64,000 nt of DNA from Streptomyces eurythermus (GTDB lineage: Bacteria > Actinomycetota > Actinomycetes > Streptomycetales > Streptomycetaceae). Shown one piece after another: positions 8,664 to 17,905 of the stretch. The stretch is from NCBI RefSeq assembly GCF_014649115.1, contig NZ_BMSK01000011.1, forward strand, positions 118,223 through 182,222. Reading direction: 5' to 3'. Numbering within the stretch: position 1 is the first letter of the stretch; each line of letters begins with the position of its first letter. Under the pieces are notes generated by a model, which saw nothing but the letters and a program-made list of their open reading frames with translations, did not search any database and was not told the DNA's origin. The position numbers and the translations under genes were made by a program.

Positions 8664-9908
8664 TCAGGGGGAACCGGCGCTCCAGCTGAAGCGGGGGAAG
8701 CGCACGGCGTCCATCGACGGCCAGGGCCGGCCCGCCAGTGCCTCGTGCTGCAGCCAGTGGCCCCTGAGCCGCAGCAGCGGCAGGACCGGGCACTGCTCGC
8801 GCACCGCTCGCCGCAGCTCGTCGGCCGCGTCCTCGTCGTCCGGGTCCTCGGACAGCCGGCGCAGCAGCGGCGCGAGGACCGGGTCGCGGCGTGCCGGGTC
8901 GAGCAGGTCCAGGGCGCCGATCGGATCCGCGAAGAGCGGGCCCCGCAGGGCGAGGAGCAGGTCGAAGGACTGTGCCGAGCCCGAGACGAAGTCGGCGGGT
9001 GCCAGCTCGACCTCGACGCCGAGGTTCTCGGTCAGCTGGGCCGCGACCTCTTCGGCCACGTCCAGGTTGGGGTAGTAGTCCCAGTACCCCAGGCGCAGGC
9101 GTTCACCGGCGCCGGCGGTGCTGGGCGGTGCTTCGACGTGGTGGTCGGGCGCCGCCGACTCCACGCCGTTCCAGCACCGGGCGACCAGGCGCTCGTAGCG
9201 GAGCGCGCCGAGGATCCGGCGGCGGAACTCCGCGTCCCGCACCGCCGACCGGCTGTCGGGGACGACCTCCAGGCACATCTCGATCGCGGTCGGTGCCGTG
9301 TGGAACGCCCGGCTGTCCGCGAAGTCCGTGACGCGGTCGAGCGGAAACGCCGTCGCGCACGTCACGTCGACCTCGCCCCGCCGGAACCGCTCCGGGGCAC
9401 CGTGCGGATCCCGGCGTACGAGCACCCGCACGGGTGGTGTACCGGCCCTGACGGGTTCGAGCCAGTACTCGTCGTCGGTGGTGCGCACGGCACGCTGGTA
9501 CGCGCCGGAGGACAGCTGTCCGCACGGTGAGATCGGAGCGAGGTCGACGCTCTGGAGCAGGCTGGGCAGGTGCGGCACCGGGCGGCGGAGCTCGATGACG
9601 AGCGTGTCCTTCGAGGTGCGGACCGCGCGGATGTCGAGCAGGAACCGCTGGAGCGACGGCACCGTGAGCGCGGTCCGGATCGCCCGGGCGTGATCGCTCG
9701 CACGCACCGGGCTCCCGTCGGAGAAGGACGCGCCCTGCTGGACGCGGTAGTGCTGGCTGAGCCCGTCGTCCGTGACCCAGAGCAGGTCGAGCCGGCTGTG
9801 CTGGCTCGCCGAGGCGAACCAGCGGCTCAGGTAGTCGCCTCCCGTCGGTCCGTGCCATCGGATCGGGTCGTCGTCCACCTCGACGACGACGGGGCGCATG
9901 GCGCTCAC
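8664..9908 (-). CDS. Cytosolic substrate-binding-protein-like protein (SBP_bac_5-like) in RiPP operon
   Basis: The 414-residue protein starts at a GTG whose GTGA overlaps the stop of the preceding radical SAM gene, so translation is coupled. The fold pattern is that of family 5 peptide-binding proteins: YRVQQGASFSDGSPV, ASDHARAIRTAL, later a lobe-return strand and PLFADPIGALDLLDP near the C-terminus. Such proteins normally sit outside the cell and feed an ABC importer. This one has no signal peptide or lipobox and no permease or ATPase genes nearby. I infer an intracellular peptide-binding role, perhaps holding the precursor or a released fragment. A SgrR-like sensor is an alternative, but no HTH is seen. 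Confidence 0.7.
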   Translation of the reverse strand: MSAMRPVVVEVDDDPIRWHGPTGGDYLSRWFASASQHSRLDLLWVTDDGLSQHYRVQQGASFSDGSPVRASDHARAIRTALTVPSLQRFLLDIRAVRTSKDTLVIELRRPVPHLPSLLQSVDLAPISPCGQLSSGAYQRAVRTTDDEYWLEPVRAGTPPVRVLVRRDPHGAPERFRRGEVDVTCATAFPLDRVTDFADSRAFHTAPTAIEMCLEVVPDSRSAVRDAEFRRRILGALRYERLVARCWNGVESAAPDHHVEAPPSTAGAGERLRLGYWDYYPNLDVAEEVAAQLTENLGVEVELAPADFVSGSAQSFDLLLALRGPLFADPIGALDLLDPARRDPVLAPLLRRLSEDPDDEDAADELRRAVREQCPVLPLLRLRGHWLQHEALAGRPWPSMDAVRFPRFSWSAGSP

Positions 9909-11947
9909 GTGGCCGGGAGGGGGTTGTCGGCCAACAGCGGAGTCCGCTCCGGGGCGTCCGGCGAGGCGTCGATCCGGGCACACAGTCCCGCCACCGCCGT
10001 CGCGACCTCACGCAGCCGGCCGGGGGCGGCCTGGGCGAGGAGGGCTTCGCGTTCCCCGGGCCCGCGCGGCATGAGGGCCTGGAACATCTTGGCCTGTGCC
10101 GGCGTAAGACGGAGAGTCGACACCTCCGCCTCGCTCGCGCGGTACACGACCACGACGGTCGGGCGGTCCAGCTCCGGCTCCCAGGTGATCTCCCTCGGGT
10201 CGGAGACCATCGCGACGACGTCGACGTCGAGGTCCGCGGTCAGGAAATGCGGCTTCTCCTCCACGGTGGCGGGCCGCCGGTACACGTTGACGAGTTCTTC
10301 CTCGACCTCGTCGCCGCGGAACTCCGCGAGCATCGAGTCGTACGTGAACAGCGCCTTGGCGGTTCGCGCGTGCGCGCCGTCCAGCTTCGCCAGAATCTCG
10401 TCGAGCGCTTCCTCGACCGGCAGGGCGGACCGCTCCAGCAGCGCGTCGATGACTTCCACGTACGTGAGCCCCGCGCCCTGCTTCAAAAAGCGCAGCAGGT
10501 GGTAGTAGCGGCGCGTGAAGTACCGTGAAAGGCGCAGCACGTCCTGGTAGTAGTCGTATTCCCGGTTTCCGCTGCGGATGAAGCTGAAGCCGGTGAAGAT
10601 CTCCGCCTCTTCCTTGATGAGCGCGCGGACGTCCGGCGGGAGGAAGGTTCCCATGACGTCGAGTTCGCCCTCGAGCGGTTCGAGTTCGGTCCGGTACTCA
10701 TCGGTGATCTCGGCACCCGGAAGCGGCTGGAGCACGCTGAGGTCGCTGTTGACGGCCCCGTAGGCGATCGCGTCGAACACGACCTCCAGGGACTTCTCGA
10801 GGTCTTCGGCGGCTTCCTCCGGGTACCCGACGATCGTGTTCGTCTCGAACTGGATGCCGACTTCCTGGGCGGACCGGAAGAACTCGTAGGTCCGCTTCGT
10901 CGAGGGCATCTTCAGCATGGACTTGAGGATCTTCTCCGATCCCGCGTCCGTGCCGCAGAAGATGTTGAAGCACCCCGCATCGGCCATACGGCGCAGAAGG
11001 GACGGATTGACGTTGTCCGGCCTGACCGCGCAGCCCCACTCGAAGGTGTCGTTGTGCTCGGCGAAATAGGACACGAACTCGTCGAGATACGTGCGCTTGT
11101 TGGCGAAATTGTCGTGCAGGAAGTTGAACTGGGTGACTCCGTAGGCGCGGTGCAGGAACCGCAGCTCCTCGAGGATGACCGCGGGGTCCTTGATCCGGAA
11201 GTCACGGTCCCAGAACGTCGACGTCATGCAGAACTTGCACGAATAGGTGCACCCCGAGCCGATGTGCACATCGAAGATGTGCGGGGTCGAGAGCCGGATG
11301 TAGTCGCCCATCGGGACGGCGTCGTACGCGGGCATCGGCACGAGGTTCAGGTTCGTGGTCGGCTGCGGCCCGCTGGACACGACCTGGCCGTTCTCACACG
11401 ACCAGAAGCCGCGCACCCCGGCGGGATCGGTCCCGTCGGCGAGGGCGTCCGCGAGAGCGGTGATCGCGAGTTCTCCCTCGCCGCGGCACACGAAGTCGAC
11501 GCAGTCGGCGAAGCGCGGGAGGGCGTCGGGGAAGACACCGAACGTCCCGGGTCCACCGAGCACCACCGTGACATCGGGCCGGAGCAGCTTGACCCGGCGC
11601 CCGATGAGAAGGCACGACGGGAGGGTGTCCGCGAGGCAGGTGAGGCCGAGCACGTCGGGATCGCCGGCGAGCAGGCGCTCGCAGGTCTGGTCGAGCCAGT
11701 CGTCGTCACCTGGCTCGAAGACACCGATCCGGTGCTCGTACTCCAGGTCGACGACGACGGTGGGGTGGCCATGCGCCATCAAAGGCGAGGCAATGCAGAG
11801 AAGTCCGAGAGGGACGAAGAAAGGGGAATTGACGTCGGAATTGATCAGGGGTCGGCCCAGCGTCACGTGAACGTTCCGCGTGGACGACCGGACCGACACC
11901 TGGCCCTCCCCGGCAAATGAGAGGGCCAGTCGTTTCGGAGTCGCCAT
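9905..11947 (-). CDS. Cobalamin-binding radical SAM enzyme (RiPP maturation)
   Basis: The 680-residue protein follows the precursor gene after 9 bases. Residues about 40-200 form a B12-binding-like Rossmann region (DPDVLGLTCL, VVLGGPGTFG, VCRGEGELA). The radical SAM core has CTYSCKFC, with the cluster-binding cysteines at 233, 237 and 240. TNTIVGYPEE and the GTDAGSE region follow further along. The C-terminal ~150 residues contain a PqqD-like stretch (VVVVYRASEAEVSTLRL), which could bind the leader. B12 radical SAM enzymes typically put methyl groups on unactivated carbons or phosphorus, or rearrange carbon skeletons. The Val/Ile/Leu/Ala-rich core of the adjacent precursor offers such sites. 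Its exact reaction cannot be read from sequence. Confidence 0.85.
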   Translation of the reverse strand: MATPKRLALSFAGEGQVSVRSSTRNVHVTLGRPLINSDVNSPFFVPLGLLCIASPLMAHGHPTVVVDLEYEHRIGVFEPGDDDWLDQTCERLLAGDPDVLGLTCLADTLPSCLLIGRRVKLLRPDVTVVLGGPGTFGVFPDALPRFADCVDFVCRGEGELAITALADALADGTDPAGVRGFWSCENGQVVSSGPQPTTNLNLVPMPAYDAVPMGDYIRLSTPHIFDVHIGSGCTYSCKFCMTSTFWDRDFRIKDPAVILEELRFLHRAYGVTQFNFLHDNFANKRTYLDEFVSYFAEHNDTFEWGCAVRPDNVNPSLLRRMADAGCFNIFCGTDAGSEKILKSMLKMPSTKRTYEFFRSAQEVGIQFETNTIVGYPEEAAEDLEKSLEVVFDAIAYGAVNSDLSVLQPLPGAEITDEYRTELEPLEGELDVMGTFLPPDVRALIKEEAEIFTGFSFIRSGNREYDYYQDVLRLSRYFTRRYYHLLRFLKQGAGLTYVEVIDALLERSALPVEEALDEILAKLDGAHARTAKALFTYDSMLAEFRGDEVEEELVNVYRRPATVEEKPHFLTADLDVDVVAMVSDPREITWEPELDRPTVVVVYRASEAEVSTLRLTPAQAKMFQALMPRGPGEREALLAQAAPGRLREVATAVAGLCARIDASPDAPERTPLLADNPLPAT

Positions 11948-11956
11948 CAGATGCGT

Positions 11957-12121
11957 TCAGCAGCGCCGCGCGACGATGGCACCCAGGGTGGCCGACGACA
12001 GGGAGATGAGCTCCACGTCGTCGACGAGGTCAAACCCTTCGCCATCGGTGAAAAGCACCATGTCCGGCTCCGCCTCGGTCATCGCGATCACCGGACGCTC
12101 CTGCAGTTCCTGCGTCATCAT
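11957..12121 (-). CDS. Candidate RiPP precursor peptide, C-terminal Cys
   Basis: The 54-residue peptide begins with Met-Met. AAAGGA lies about 5 bases before the first ATG, and a good promoter lies about 37 bases upstream. It has an acidic leader (residues 1 to about 36, including ERPVIAMTEAEPD and FDLVDDVEL), then a hydrophobic, Ser/Thr-containing segment (ISLSSATLGAIV) and the end ARRC. There is one Cys, the last residue, and no Trp, Tyr or His, so aromatic crosslinks and multi-thioether rings are unlikely. It is the first gene of an operon with a B12 radical SAM enzyme and an E1-like enzyme, which is what marks it as a precursor. The leader/core boundary is inferred. Confidence 0.75.
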   Translation of the reverse strand: MMTQELQERPVIAMTEAEPDMVLFTDGEGFDLVDDVELISLSSATLGAIVARRC

Positions 12122-12157
12122 TGTCCTTTCTTTACCTCGACTCGCACCAACGCCTCC

Positions 12158-12186
12158 ATCCCATACAGGTCTTGAGGCCCTGTCAA
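12158..12186 (-). promoter_or_regulatory. Vegetative-type promoter of the precursor operon
   Basis: Reading leftward, TTGACA (12186-12181) and TGGGAT (12163-12158) are separated by exactly 17 bases. This is a good match to a principal sigma factor (HrdB-type) promoter. Transcription would start near 12150, giving a leader of about 30 bases before the precursor ATG. This is inference from consensus only. Confidence 0.55.
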
Positions 12187-12428
12187 TGGTGAGCGCACAC
12201 CTGATCCGATGCGGCATCCGATCCCGGTTCCCGTCGGCGAACGGCGGGACCCCCACCGGTCGTTCGATTCCGCTCCTCCCCCGGCCGTCGACGCGGGAGG
12301 GCACGAATGCCCAGGTCAGGACCCTTGTCACGCCGGAGCATGGAGGAGCACCTCGCCGCTCCGGATGGGCGCTGTTCCGCGACGCGGGAACCACTGACGA
12401 CCCGAGCGATTCGGGCCATTTCACATCG

Positions 12429-12445
12429 CCGAAATATTGTTTCGG
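12429..12445. promoter_or_regulatory. Inverted repeat, possible operator between the RiPP operons
   Basis: CCGAAA-tattg-TTTCGG is a perfect 6-bp inverted repeat around a 5-bp AT-rich spacer, in the middle of the divergent intergenic region. The AT-rich centre stands out against the GC-rich surroundings. It has no T-tract, so a protein-binding site is more likely than a terminator. Confidence 0.45.
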
Positions 12446-12748
12446 ACACATGCCCGATCTCCGCCGGGCGACGGATTCAGTGCCTTCCTGCCTCTTGCCG
12501 GGCTTGATCAATTCTGGGTAGGGTGCTTCGGGTCGGAACAGCGCCAAGCGGAGAGGTCATCGATCGACGGTGCCCGCCTTCACCGGGCGAAGGCCGGTAT
12601 GGCCGGTTTTCCGCCCTGTGACGCAAGAAGATCGAGCACCGGAATCCACAGGCCGCGGAAGCCGATTCGACGATCACACCATTCAGCGAGCATCGGCCCC
12701 ATTGTTCATGTGTCTTCCGTTATGGGACTTCGGAACGGAGCTAGGATT

Positions 12749-13987
12749 GTGACGTCTTCGCAGGCCAACGTTTCCGATCCGGAATTCACGGCGATCCCGT
12801 ACTTTCCGATGCCTCGGGCGTCCGGTTGTCCGCTGGATCCGGCACCCGGGCTCGCCGAGCTTCAGGAGCGGGCGCCGCTGGTCCGGGTCCGGCTGTGGGA
12901 CGGCAGCACTCCATGGCTGGTGACACGCCACGCGGAGCAGTGCGCGCTGCTGTCGGACCGCCGGGTGAGCGCCGACTGGATGCAGCCGGGCTACCCGTTC
13001 CACACCCGGTTCCTGCGCGACCACCACAGCGAAGGCCAGTTCCTGACCGCCATGGAGGGCCCCGAGCACCTCCGGCTGCGCCGGATGATCGCCCGGCCGT
13101 TCACCCCCCGCATGGTCGAGAAGCTGCGGCCCACGATCCAGCAGGTCGTCGACGACCGCATCGACACCCTGCTGGCCGGCCCCAAGCCGGCGGACTTCGT
13201 GTCGGAGTTCGCCCTGCCGATCCCGTCCAGGGTCATCTGCCACGTGCTCGGCGTCCCCTACCAGCACCACGACTTCTTCCATCACGCCATCAGGGCGGTG
13301 ACCGAGAGCGACGTCCCGGCCGAGGTCGCGAGCAAGTCCGAGCGCGAGCTGTACCTCTACCTGGCCAAGCTGATCGGCCACAAGCTCGCCCACCCCGATG
13401 ACGGCCTGCTGTCCCAGCTCGCCACCGAACGCCTGGCCACCGGCCAGCTGAACCGGCACGAACTGGTGATGCTGGTCCTGTTCCTGCTGATCTCGGGGCA
13501 CGAGACCACGGCCAGCATGATCGCGCTGGGCACGCTGGCCCTGCTGCTCCATCCCGACCAGATCGCCGTGCTGCGGGACGCCGACGAAGCGGGAGTCGCG
13601 GGCGCCGTCGACGAGTTGCTGCGCTACCTGACCACCGTCCAGCCCGGCCGCCGCCGCGTGGCCGTGGAGGACATCGAGATCGCCGGACAGCTGATCCGCG
13701 CGGGCGAGGGCCTGATCCTCCCCGAGGAGATCGGCAACCGCGACGAGAGCGTGTTCCCCGACCCGGAGACGCTGGACCTGCGCCGCGACGCCGGCCGGCA
13801 CCTCGCCTTCGGGTTCGGTGCGCACAAGTGCACCGGCCAGCCGCTGGCCCGCCTGGAGCTCCAGGTCGTGTTCACCGCCCTGTTCCGGCGCATCCCGACC
13901 CTGGCCCTGGCCGTCGACCTCGACGACCTCCCGTTCATGGACGACGGGCTCGGATACGGCCTCAAGGGAATGCCGGTGAGCTGGTAA
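12749..13987 (+). CDS. Cytochrome P450 (first of two in RiPP cluster)
   Basis: This is a 412-residue bacterial class I P450. Start GTG 12749 is chosen because GGAG lies 8 bases upstream and the protein then begins like other P450s. Visible landmarks are the C-helix GPEHLRLRRMI, the I-helix ISGHETTASM with the acid-Thr pair for O2 activation, the ExxR equivalent ELLRYL, and the heme loop FGFGAHKCTG, whose Cys binds heme iron. It leads the rightward RiPP operon and needs outside ferredoxin and reductase, since none are encoded here. The substrate is probably the modified peptide (inference from context); hydroxylation or oxidative crosslinking are both possible. Confidence 0.88.
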   Translation: MTSSQANVSDPEFTAIPYFPMPRASGCPLDPAPGLAELQERAPLVRVRLWDGSTPWLVTRHAEQCALLSDRRVSADWMQPGYPFHTRFLRDHHSEGQFLTAMEGPEHLRLRRMIARPFTPRMVEKLRPTIQQVVDDRIDTLLAGPKPADFVSEFALPIPSRVICHVLGVPYQHHDFFHHAIRAVTESDVPAEVASKSERELYLYLAKLIGHKLAHPDDGLLSQLATERLATGQLNRHELVMLVLFLLISGHETTASMIALGTLALLLHPDQIAVLRDADEAGVAGAVDELLRYLTTVQPGRRRVAVEDIEIAGQLIRAGEGLILPEEIGNRDESVFPDPETLDLRRDAGRHLAFGFGAHKCTGQPLARLELQVVFTALFRRIPTLALAVDLDDLPFMDDGLGYGLKGMPVSW

Positions 13988-14073
13988 GTGAACAAGGCCG
14001 AGCAGGAGCCGAGTCCGCCCGTGATGGTGGAGAACGTCCCAGACCACCGGATACACCAGGGGGAACCCGCAGC

Positions 14074-15342
14074 ATGACCGGCACCACGGAGGTCCTTGAC
14101 GGATCGGCGGCGGTCGACGCGGCACGAAGCGTCACGCGTCCGTTCTACATCTACGCCGTGCTCTCCAACTCGATGTTCCAGCGCGGCGTGTTCGTCATCT
14201 TCCTCTACCAGCAAGGCTTCTCGGCCGGGCAGGTGGCCGTCCTCCAGACCCTGCTCTTCCTGGTCAGCGGACTCGCGGAGCTGCCGACGGGAATCATCGC
14301 CGACCGGGTCGGCAGGCGCGCCAGCATCGTGATCGGCCAGGTGCTGGTGGCCGGATGCCTGCTCGGTCAGGCCGCGACCTCCGACTACTGGCTGTTCCTG
14401 GCGCTGTTCATCGGCCAGGGCGTGGGCATGGCCTGCGTGTCCGGTTCGGACACCGCCCTGCTGTACGACCTGCTCGTGCGCCGTGGCGCGACGAGCGGCT
14501 ACGTCAGGATCAGGTCCCGGTTCACCATGCTCGGGACGGTCACCTCGGGGCTCGCCATCGTCCTCGGCGGCCAGTTGCAGCGGTTCTCCTGGGGAATCGT
14601 CTACGCCGCTTCGGCGTCGTGCCTCGTCGTGGCCGTACTGGTGCTGCTGGCCCGGGTGCCCGAGATCCGCGGCGCGGACGAGGTGGACAAGCAGGACGGA
14701 GCCGGGAAGGAGCACGGCGACACCACGGCATGGCGGGCGATGCTCCGGGTCGCCACACCGGCGCTCGTGACGCTCGTCGTGGTGTCCGGACTGATGCACG
14801 CCACGCTGACGCCGTACATCATCTTCACCCAGAAGACGCTCGCCGATCAGGGCGCGAGCACCGCGCTGGTCAGTGTGGTCGTCTCGGCGGGATTCTTCAT
14901 CGGCGGCCTCACTCCCCTGCTGTCGGACCGCGCCGACCGGCGCGTCGGGTACCGGATCATCGCCCCGCTGTCCCTCCTGGCGCTCGCCGCGGCGCTCGGT
15001 CTGACCGGCCTCGGCCTCGTCTGGGTCACCATCGCCGCGTTCCTGCTCCTGGTCGGAATTCCCGAGATCACCGCCGTGCTCGTGGACAACGTGTTCAACG
15101 AGGCGGTGCCGTCGCGCCACCGGGCGAGCCTGCTGTCGATGATCGCGTTCGTGGAGTCGGTGCTCATCGGCATCGGCTATCTCGTCCTCGGCGCGCTCAT
15201 GGGCGGACTGGGCTCCAGCGCGGGCATGGCCGTCTACGCCGCGGTCCCCCTGCTGGCGTGTCTCCTGTGGCTCCCCGTGCTCATCCGGGGAACGCGCGTG
15301 ACCACCGAAAGCGAGCGGACCGCCGGCCCGAAGGAATCCTGA
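14074..15342 (+). CDS. MFS transporter, likely peptide exporter/self-resistance
   Basis: This is a 422-residue major facilitator with about 12 hydrophobic helices. The loop after helix 2 carries the family motif in the form GIIADRVGRRAS. The ATG at 14074 has GGGGAA about 9 bases upstream. The central cytoplasmic loop (about residues 200-225) is charged and separates two six-helix halves. It lies between the first P450 and the second radical SAM gene in one operon, so export of the finished product is the natural reading. A short GAAAC/GTTTC inverted repeat follows the stop but has no T-tract. Confidence 0.85.
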   Translation: MTGTTEVLDGSAAVDAARSVTRPFYIYAVLSNSMFQRGVFVIFLYQQGFSAGQVAVLQTLLFLVSGLAELPTGIIADRVGRRASIVIGQVLVAGCLLGQAATSDYWLFLALFIGQGVGMACVSGSDTALLYDLLVRRGATSGYVRIRSRFTMLGTVTSGLAIVLGGQLQRFSWGIVYAASASCLVVAVLVLLARVPEIRGADEVDKQDGAGKEHGDTTAWRAMLRVATPALVTLVVVSGLMHATLTPYIIFTQKTLADQGASTALVSVVVSAGFFIGGLTPLLSDRADRRVGYRIIAPLSLLALAAALGLTGLGLVWVTIAAFLLLVGIPEITAVLVDNVFNEAVPSRHRASLLSMIAFVESVLIGIGYLVLGALMGGLGSSAGMAVYAAVPLLACLLWLPVLIRGTRVTTESERTAGPKES

Positions 15343-15386
15343 AACAGCCCGTTTCGGACAACGCCCCCGATCGATGAGGAGCCGAA

Positions 15387-17312
15387 GTGGAACTGATGCA
15401 GATCGGGCACACACAACCGGTGCCGGATCTCACCCCGCCGGTCGTGCACGAGGACGCCCTTTCGGTTGCGCTGGTCTGCATGCCCTGGGCCGTGGTCGAC
15501 ATGCCCTCCCTGGCTCTGAGCACGATCGCCCCGTTGTTCGAGCGGCGCGGGGAGGTCGAGAAGCTCGACGTCGTCTACGGCAACATCCGGTGGCTCGACC
15601 ATCTGGTCCGGGAGGCGGGCCTCGAACGCGGGCACTACGAGCTGATCGTCGACGCCGAGGTGTTCGGGGTCGGCGAATGGGTCTTCTCCAGCTGCTTCCG
15701 CCCCGGGGTCGACCCCCGCCACACAAGCTTCTACGACCTCGTGCGCGACAGCGAGCACGTCGACGCCTACTGTGCGATGTTCCGCGCGGCGCCCGCCTTC
15801 ATCGACGAGCTGGCCCGGGACCTCGTGGCGTCGGGCGCCGACGTCCTGGGCCTGACGTCGACCTTCGACCAGAACATCGCCTCGTTCGCGCTCGCGCACC
15901 GCGTCAAGGAGCTGCGGCCGGACGTCGTGACGATCCTCGGCGGGGCGAACTGCGACGGCGTCCAGGGCACGGCGGTCCACCGCGCCCGCCCGGAGTTCGA
16001 CTACGTGATCCGGGGGGAGGCGGAGCACTCGATCGCGCCGCTCATCGCCCACATCGCGGAATGCCGTAGCGGTGACGGGAAGAAGGACGACGGGCCGCTG
16101 CACACCGTGCCCGGCCTGTGCTGGCGGTCCGACGCCGACGGAACCACGGTCAGCAACCCCATCGGGCGGACGCCCGTCTCCATGAACGTGGTGCCGGAGC
16201 CCACCTACGATCACTACTTCCGCGATCTGGGGAAGTCTCCGGCCGCTCCGTTCATCGACGTCAAGATTCCGCTGGAGGCCAGCCGCGGTTGCTGGTGGGG
16301 CGCGAAGCACCACTGCACGTTCTGCGGCCTGAACGGGTCGGCCATGACCCATCGCGCGAAGCCCGCCGAGCGCGTGCGGGCGGAGGCCGGCCGGGCCATC
16401 CGCCGGCACAACGTGCTCGACCTGGTGTTCTCCGACAACATTCTGGCGCCCGAGCACGTCGTGCAGCTGACCACGGATCTGGCGCTGCCCGCCGAATGGG
16501 ACGTCCGGCTGTTCGCCGAGGTGAAGTCGAACCTCAACTTCAGCCAACTGGAGTCCCTCGCACGCGCCGGCTTCACGCAGTTGCAGCCGGGTATCGAGAG
16601 CCTCTGCACGCCCATCCTGCGCATCATGCGCAAGGGGGTGACCGGGTGGCAGAACGTGCGGTTCCTGCGGGACTGCGCCACCTGCAGGATCTACCCGTCG
16701 TGGAACATCCTCCTGGGCTTCCCCGGGGAGCAGGACAGCGACTACGAGGCGTTGATCGACTCACTCCCGGCCCTCCATCACCTGACGCCGCCCGCCGGGG
16801 CGTTCCCGATCAAACTGGAACGCTTCAGCCCCTACTTCGACGATCCCGCCCTCGGTCTGCAGGCTCTCGGCCCCTCGCTCAACCTGGTGAGCGCTTACGA
16901 GGGGGTGGCGGAAGGTCTCGACGACCTCGTCTACGTGTTCGAGTCCAAGCCGGCCGGCCTCTCCCCCGAGACGGGCGAGCTGTTGCTCGAGGCGGTCGCG
17001 AACTGGAAGGCCACCGCACCGGTCTCCCGGCTGGTCGTCCTGCCGGCGCCGGACGACTCGCTCGTCGTCATCGACGACCGGCCCGCCTGGCCCTCCCGTG
17101 AGCTGGTGCTGAGCCCGGGTCTCGAAGCCGAGGCGTACCGGGCGCTGGCCAAGGGCAAGACGCTTCCCGCGCTCGCTTCCGCGATGCGCTCGCTCGGGAT
17201 CGCCGTGCGGGAAGGACAGCTCGAAGAGCTCGTCGAGAACTGGACGGAGCTCGGCATCGTCTTCCATGAGGACTCCACCTATCTGGCGCTCGCGACGGGA
17301 TTGCGTTGGTGA
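15387..17312 (+). CDS. RiPP-maturation radical SAM C-methyltransferase (rSAM_ocin_1-type)
   Basis: The 641-residue enzyme starts at a GTG with GAGGAG upstream. The hallmark is GCWWGAKHHCTFCGLNG, a CX7CX2C cluster motif (Cys 302, 310, 313) in place of the usual CX3CX2C. This is diagnostic of the B12-dependent group annotated as ribosomal peptide maturation radical SAM protein 1. The preceding ~200 residues form the cobalamin-binding half (SGADVLGLTSTF, VTILGGANCDG, YVIRGEAE). The C-terminal region is helical and may bind peptide. Members are expected to C-methylate peptides. A second B12 radical SAM enzyme in the same cluster implies more than one carbon modification. The next gene overlaps it by 4 bases. 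Confidence 0.9.
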   Translation: MELMQIGHTQPVPDLTPPVVHEDALSVALVCMPWAVVDMPSLALSTIAPLFERRGEVEKLDVVYGNIRWLDHLVREAGLERGHYELIVDAEVFGVGEWVFSSCFRPGVDPRHTSFYDLVRDSEHVDAYCAMFRAAPAFIDELARDLVASGADVLGLTSTFDQNIASFALAHRVKELRPDVVTILGGANCDGVQGTAVHRARPEFDYVIRGEAEHSIAPLIAHIAECRSGDGKKDDGPLHTVPGLCWRSDADGTTVSNPIGRTPVSMNVVPEPTYDHYFRDLGKSPAAPFIDVKIPLEASRGCWWGAKHHCTFCGLNGSAMTHRAKPAERVRAEAGRAIRRHNVLDLVFSDNILAPEHVVQLTTDLALPAEWDVRLFAEVKSNLNFSQLESLARAGFTQLQPGIESLCTPILRIMRKGVTGWQNVRFLRDCATCRIYPSWNILLGFPGEQDSDYEALIDSLPALHHLTPPAGAFPIKLERFSPYFDDPALGLQALGPSLNLVSAYEGVAEGLDDLVYVFESKPAGLSPETGELLLEAVANWKATAPVSRLVVLPAPDDSLVVIDDRPAWPSRELVLSPGLEAEAYRALAKGKTLPALASAMRSLGIAVREGQLEELVENWTELGIVFHEDSTYLALATGLRW

Positions 17313-17905
17313 CGAAGGACGGGACTGCATTGGTGACGAAGCAGACGGCAGAGCGGCGGTCGAGCCGCCGGAGGCTCTTCGCGCCGGTGGATCTCCACTC
17401 CGTGCGGAGCAGGGAGGACCTCGTCGCCCTGAGCCGGTCGGGATACGCCGGGATCCGGCTGGCCGGCCACTTCGCCATGCCGGAGATGGGCGACGCCGAA
17501 CTGGTCTCCTTGATCGCGCTGCTCCGTGACGCCCGCGGGGTCGGTCTGCGGGTTTCGTGGAGCGGCGACTGCGGTGCCCTGAAGGTCGGGGGCCTTTGCC
17601 ACCTCGACCCGCCGCGGCGGCCGGACGGCTCCTTCGCGTGGTCGGCGCGGCAGGGAGGATCCCTCGTCGTCCGGCGCGGCCCGACGTTCCTGGCCGTGGA
17701 GGACACGCGCCACGGGGGGCGCCGCCGCATCGACGTCGACCGCTCGGAACCGGCGGCGGCCGTCCTCGACGAGAGCCGCTGGGGGCGCACGCTCACCCCC
17801 GCCGAGTCGGCCAGTCTGGACGCTCTCGAACTGCACGACCTCGTCTTTCGTGCCGGCGACCACGGTGTGGGCATCGCCGTGAGACAAGGAGTCTGGTGTG
17901 TCTGA
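17309..17905 (+). CDS. Small partner protein of the radical SAM methyltransferase (DUF5825-like)
   Basis: The product is about 198 residues, starting at a GTG in a GTGA overlap with the radical SAM stop; a second GTG 24 bases later is possible. It has no membrane segment, no metal motif and no known catalytic residues. The pattern of short strands and helices (LVALSRSGYAGIRLAG, LLRDARGVGLRVSW) resembles the DUF5825 family, which I recall being encoded next to rSAM_ocin_1 enzymes. That assignment is from memory and should be checked. Tight coupling to its neighbour suggests it helps the methyltransferase bind the peptide. Confidence 0.6.
   Translation: MTKDGTALVTKQTAERRSSRRRLFAPVDLHSVRSREDLVALSRSGYAGIRLAGHFAMPEMGDAELVSLIALLRDARGVGLRVSWSGDCGALKVGGLCHLDPPRRPDGSFAWSARQGGSLVVRRGPTFLAVEDTRHGGRRRIDVDRSEPAAAVLDESRWGRTLTPAESASLDALELHDLVFRAGDHGVGIAVRQGVWCV

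Larger units (their letters stand above)
12122..12748. other. Divergent control region of the RiPP cluster
   Basis: These 627 bases separate the two divergent RiPP operons. No coding frame here is convincing. The region holds the precursor promoter (12158-12186) and a 17-bp inverted repeat (12429-12445). I find no regulator gene in the cluster, so control probably comes from elsewhere. Confidence 0.6.
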
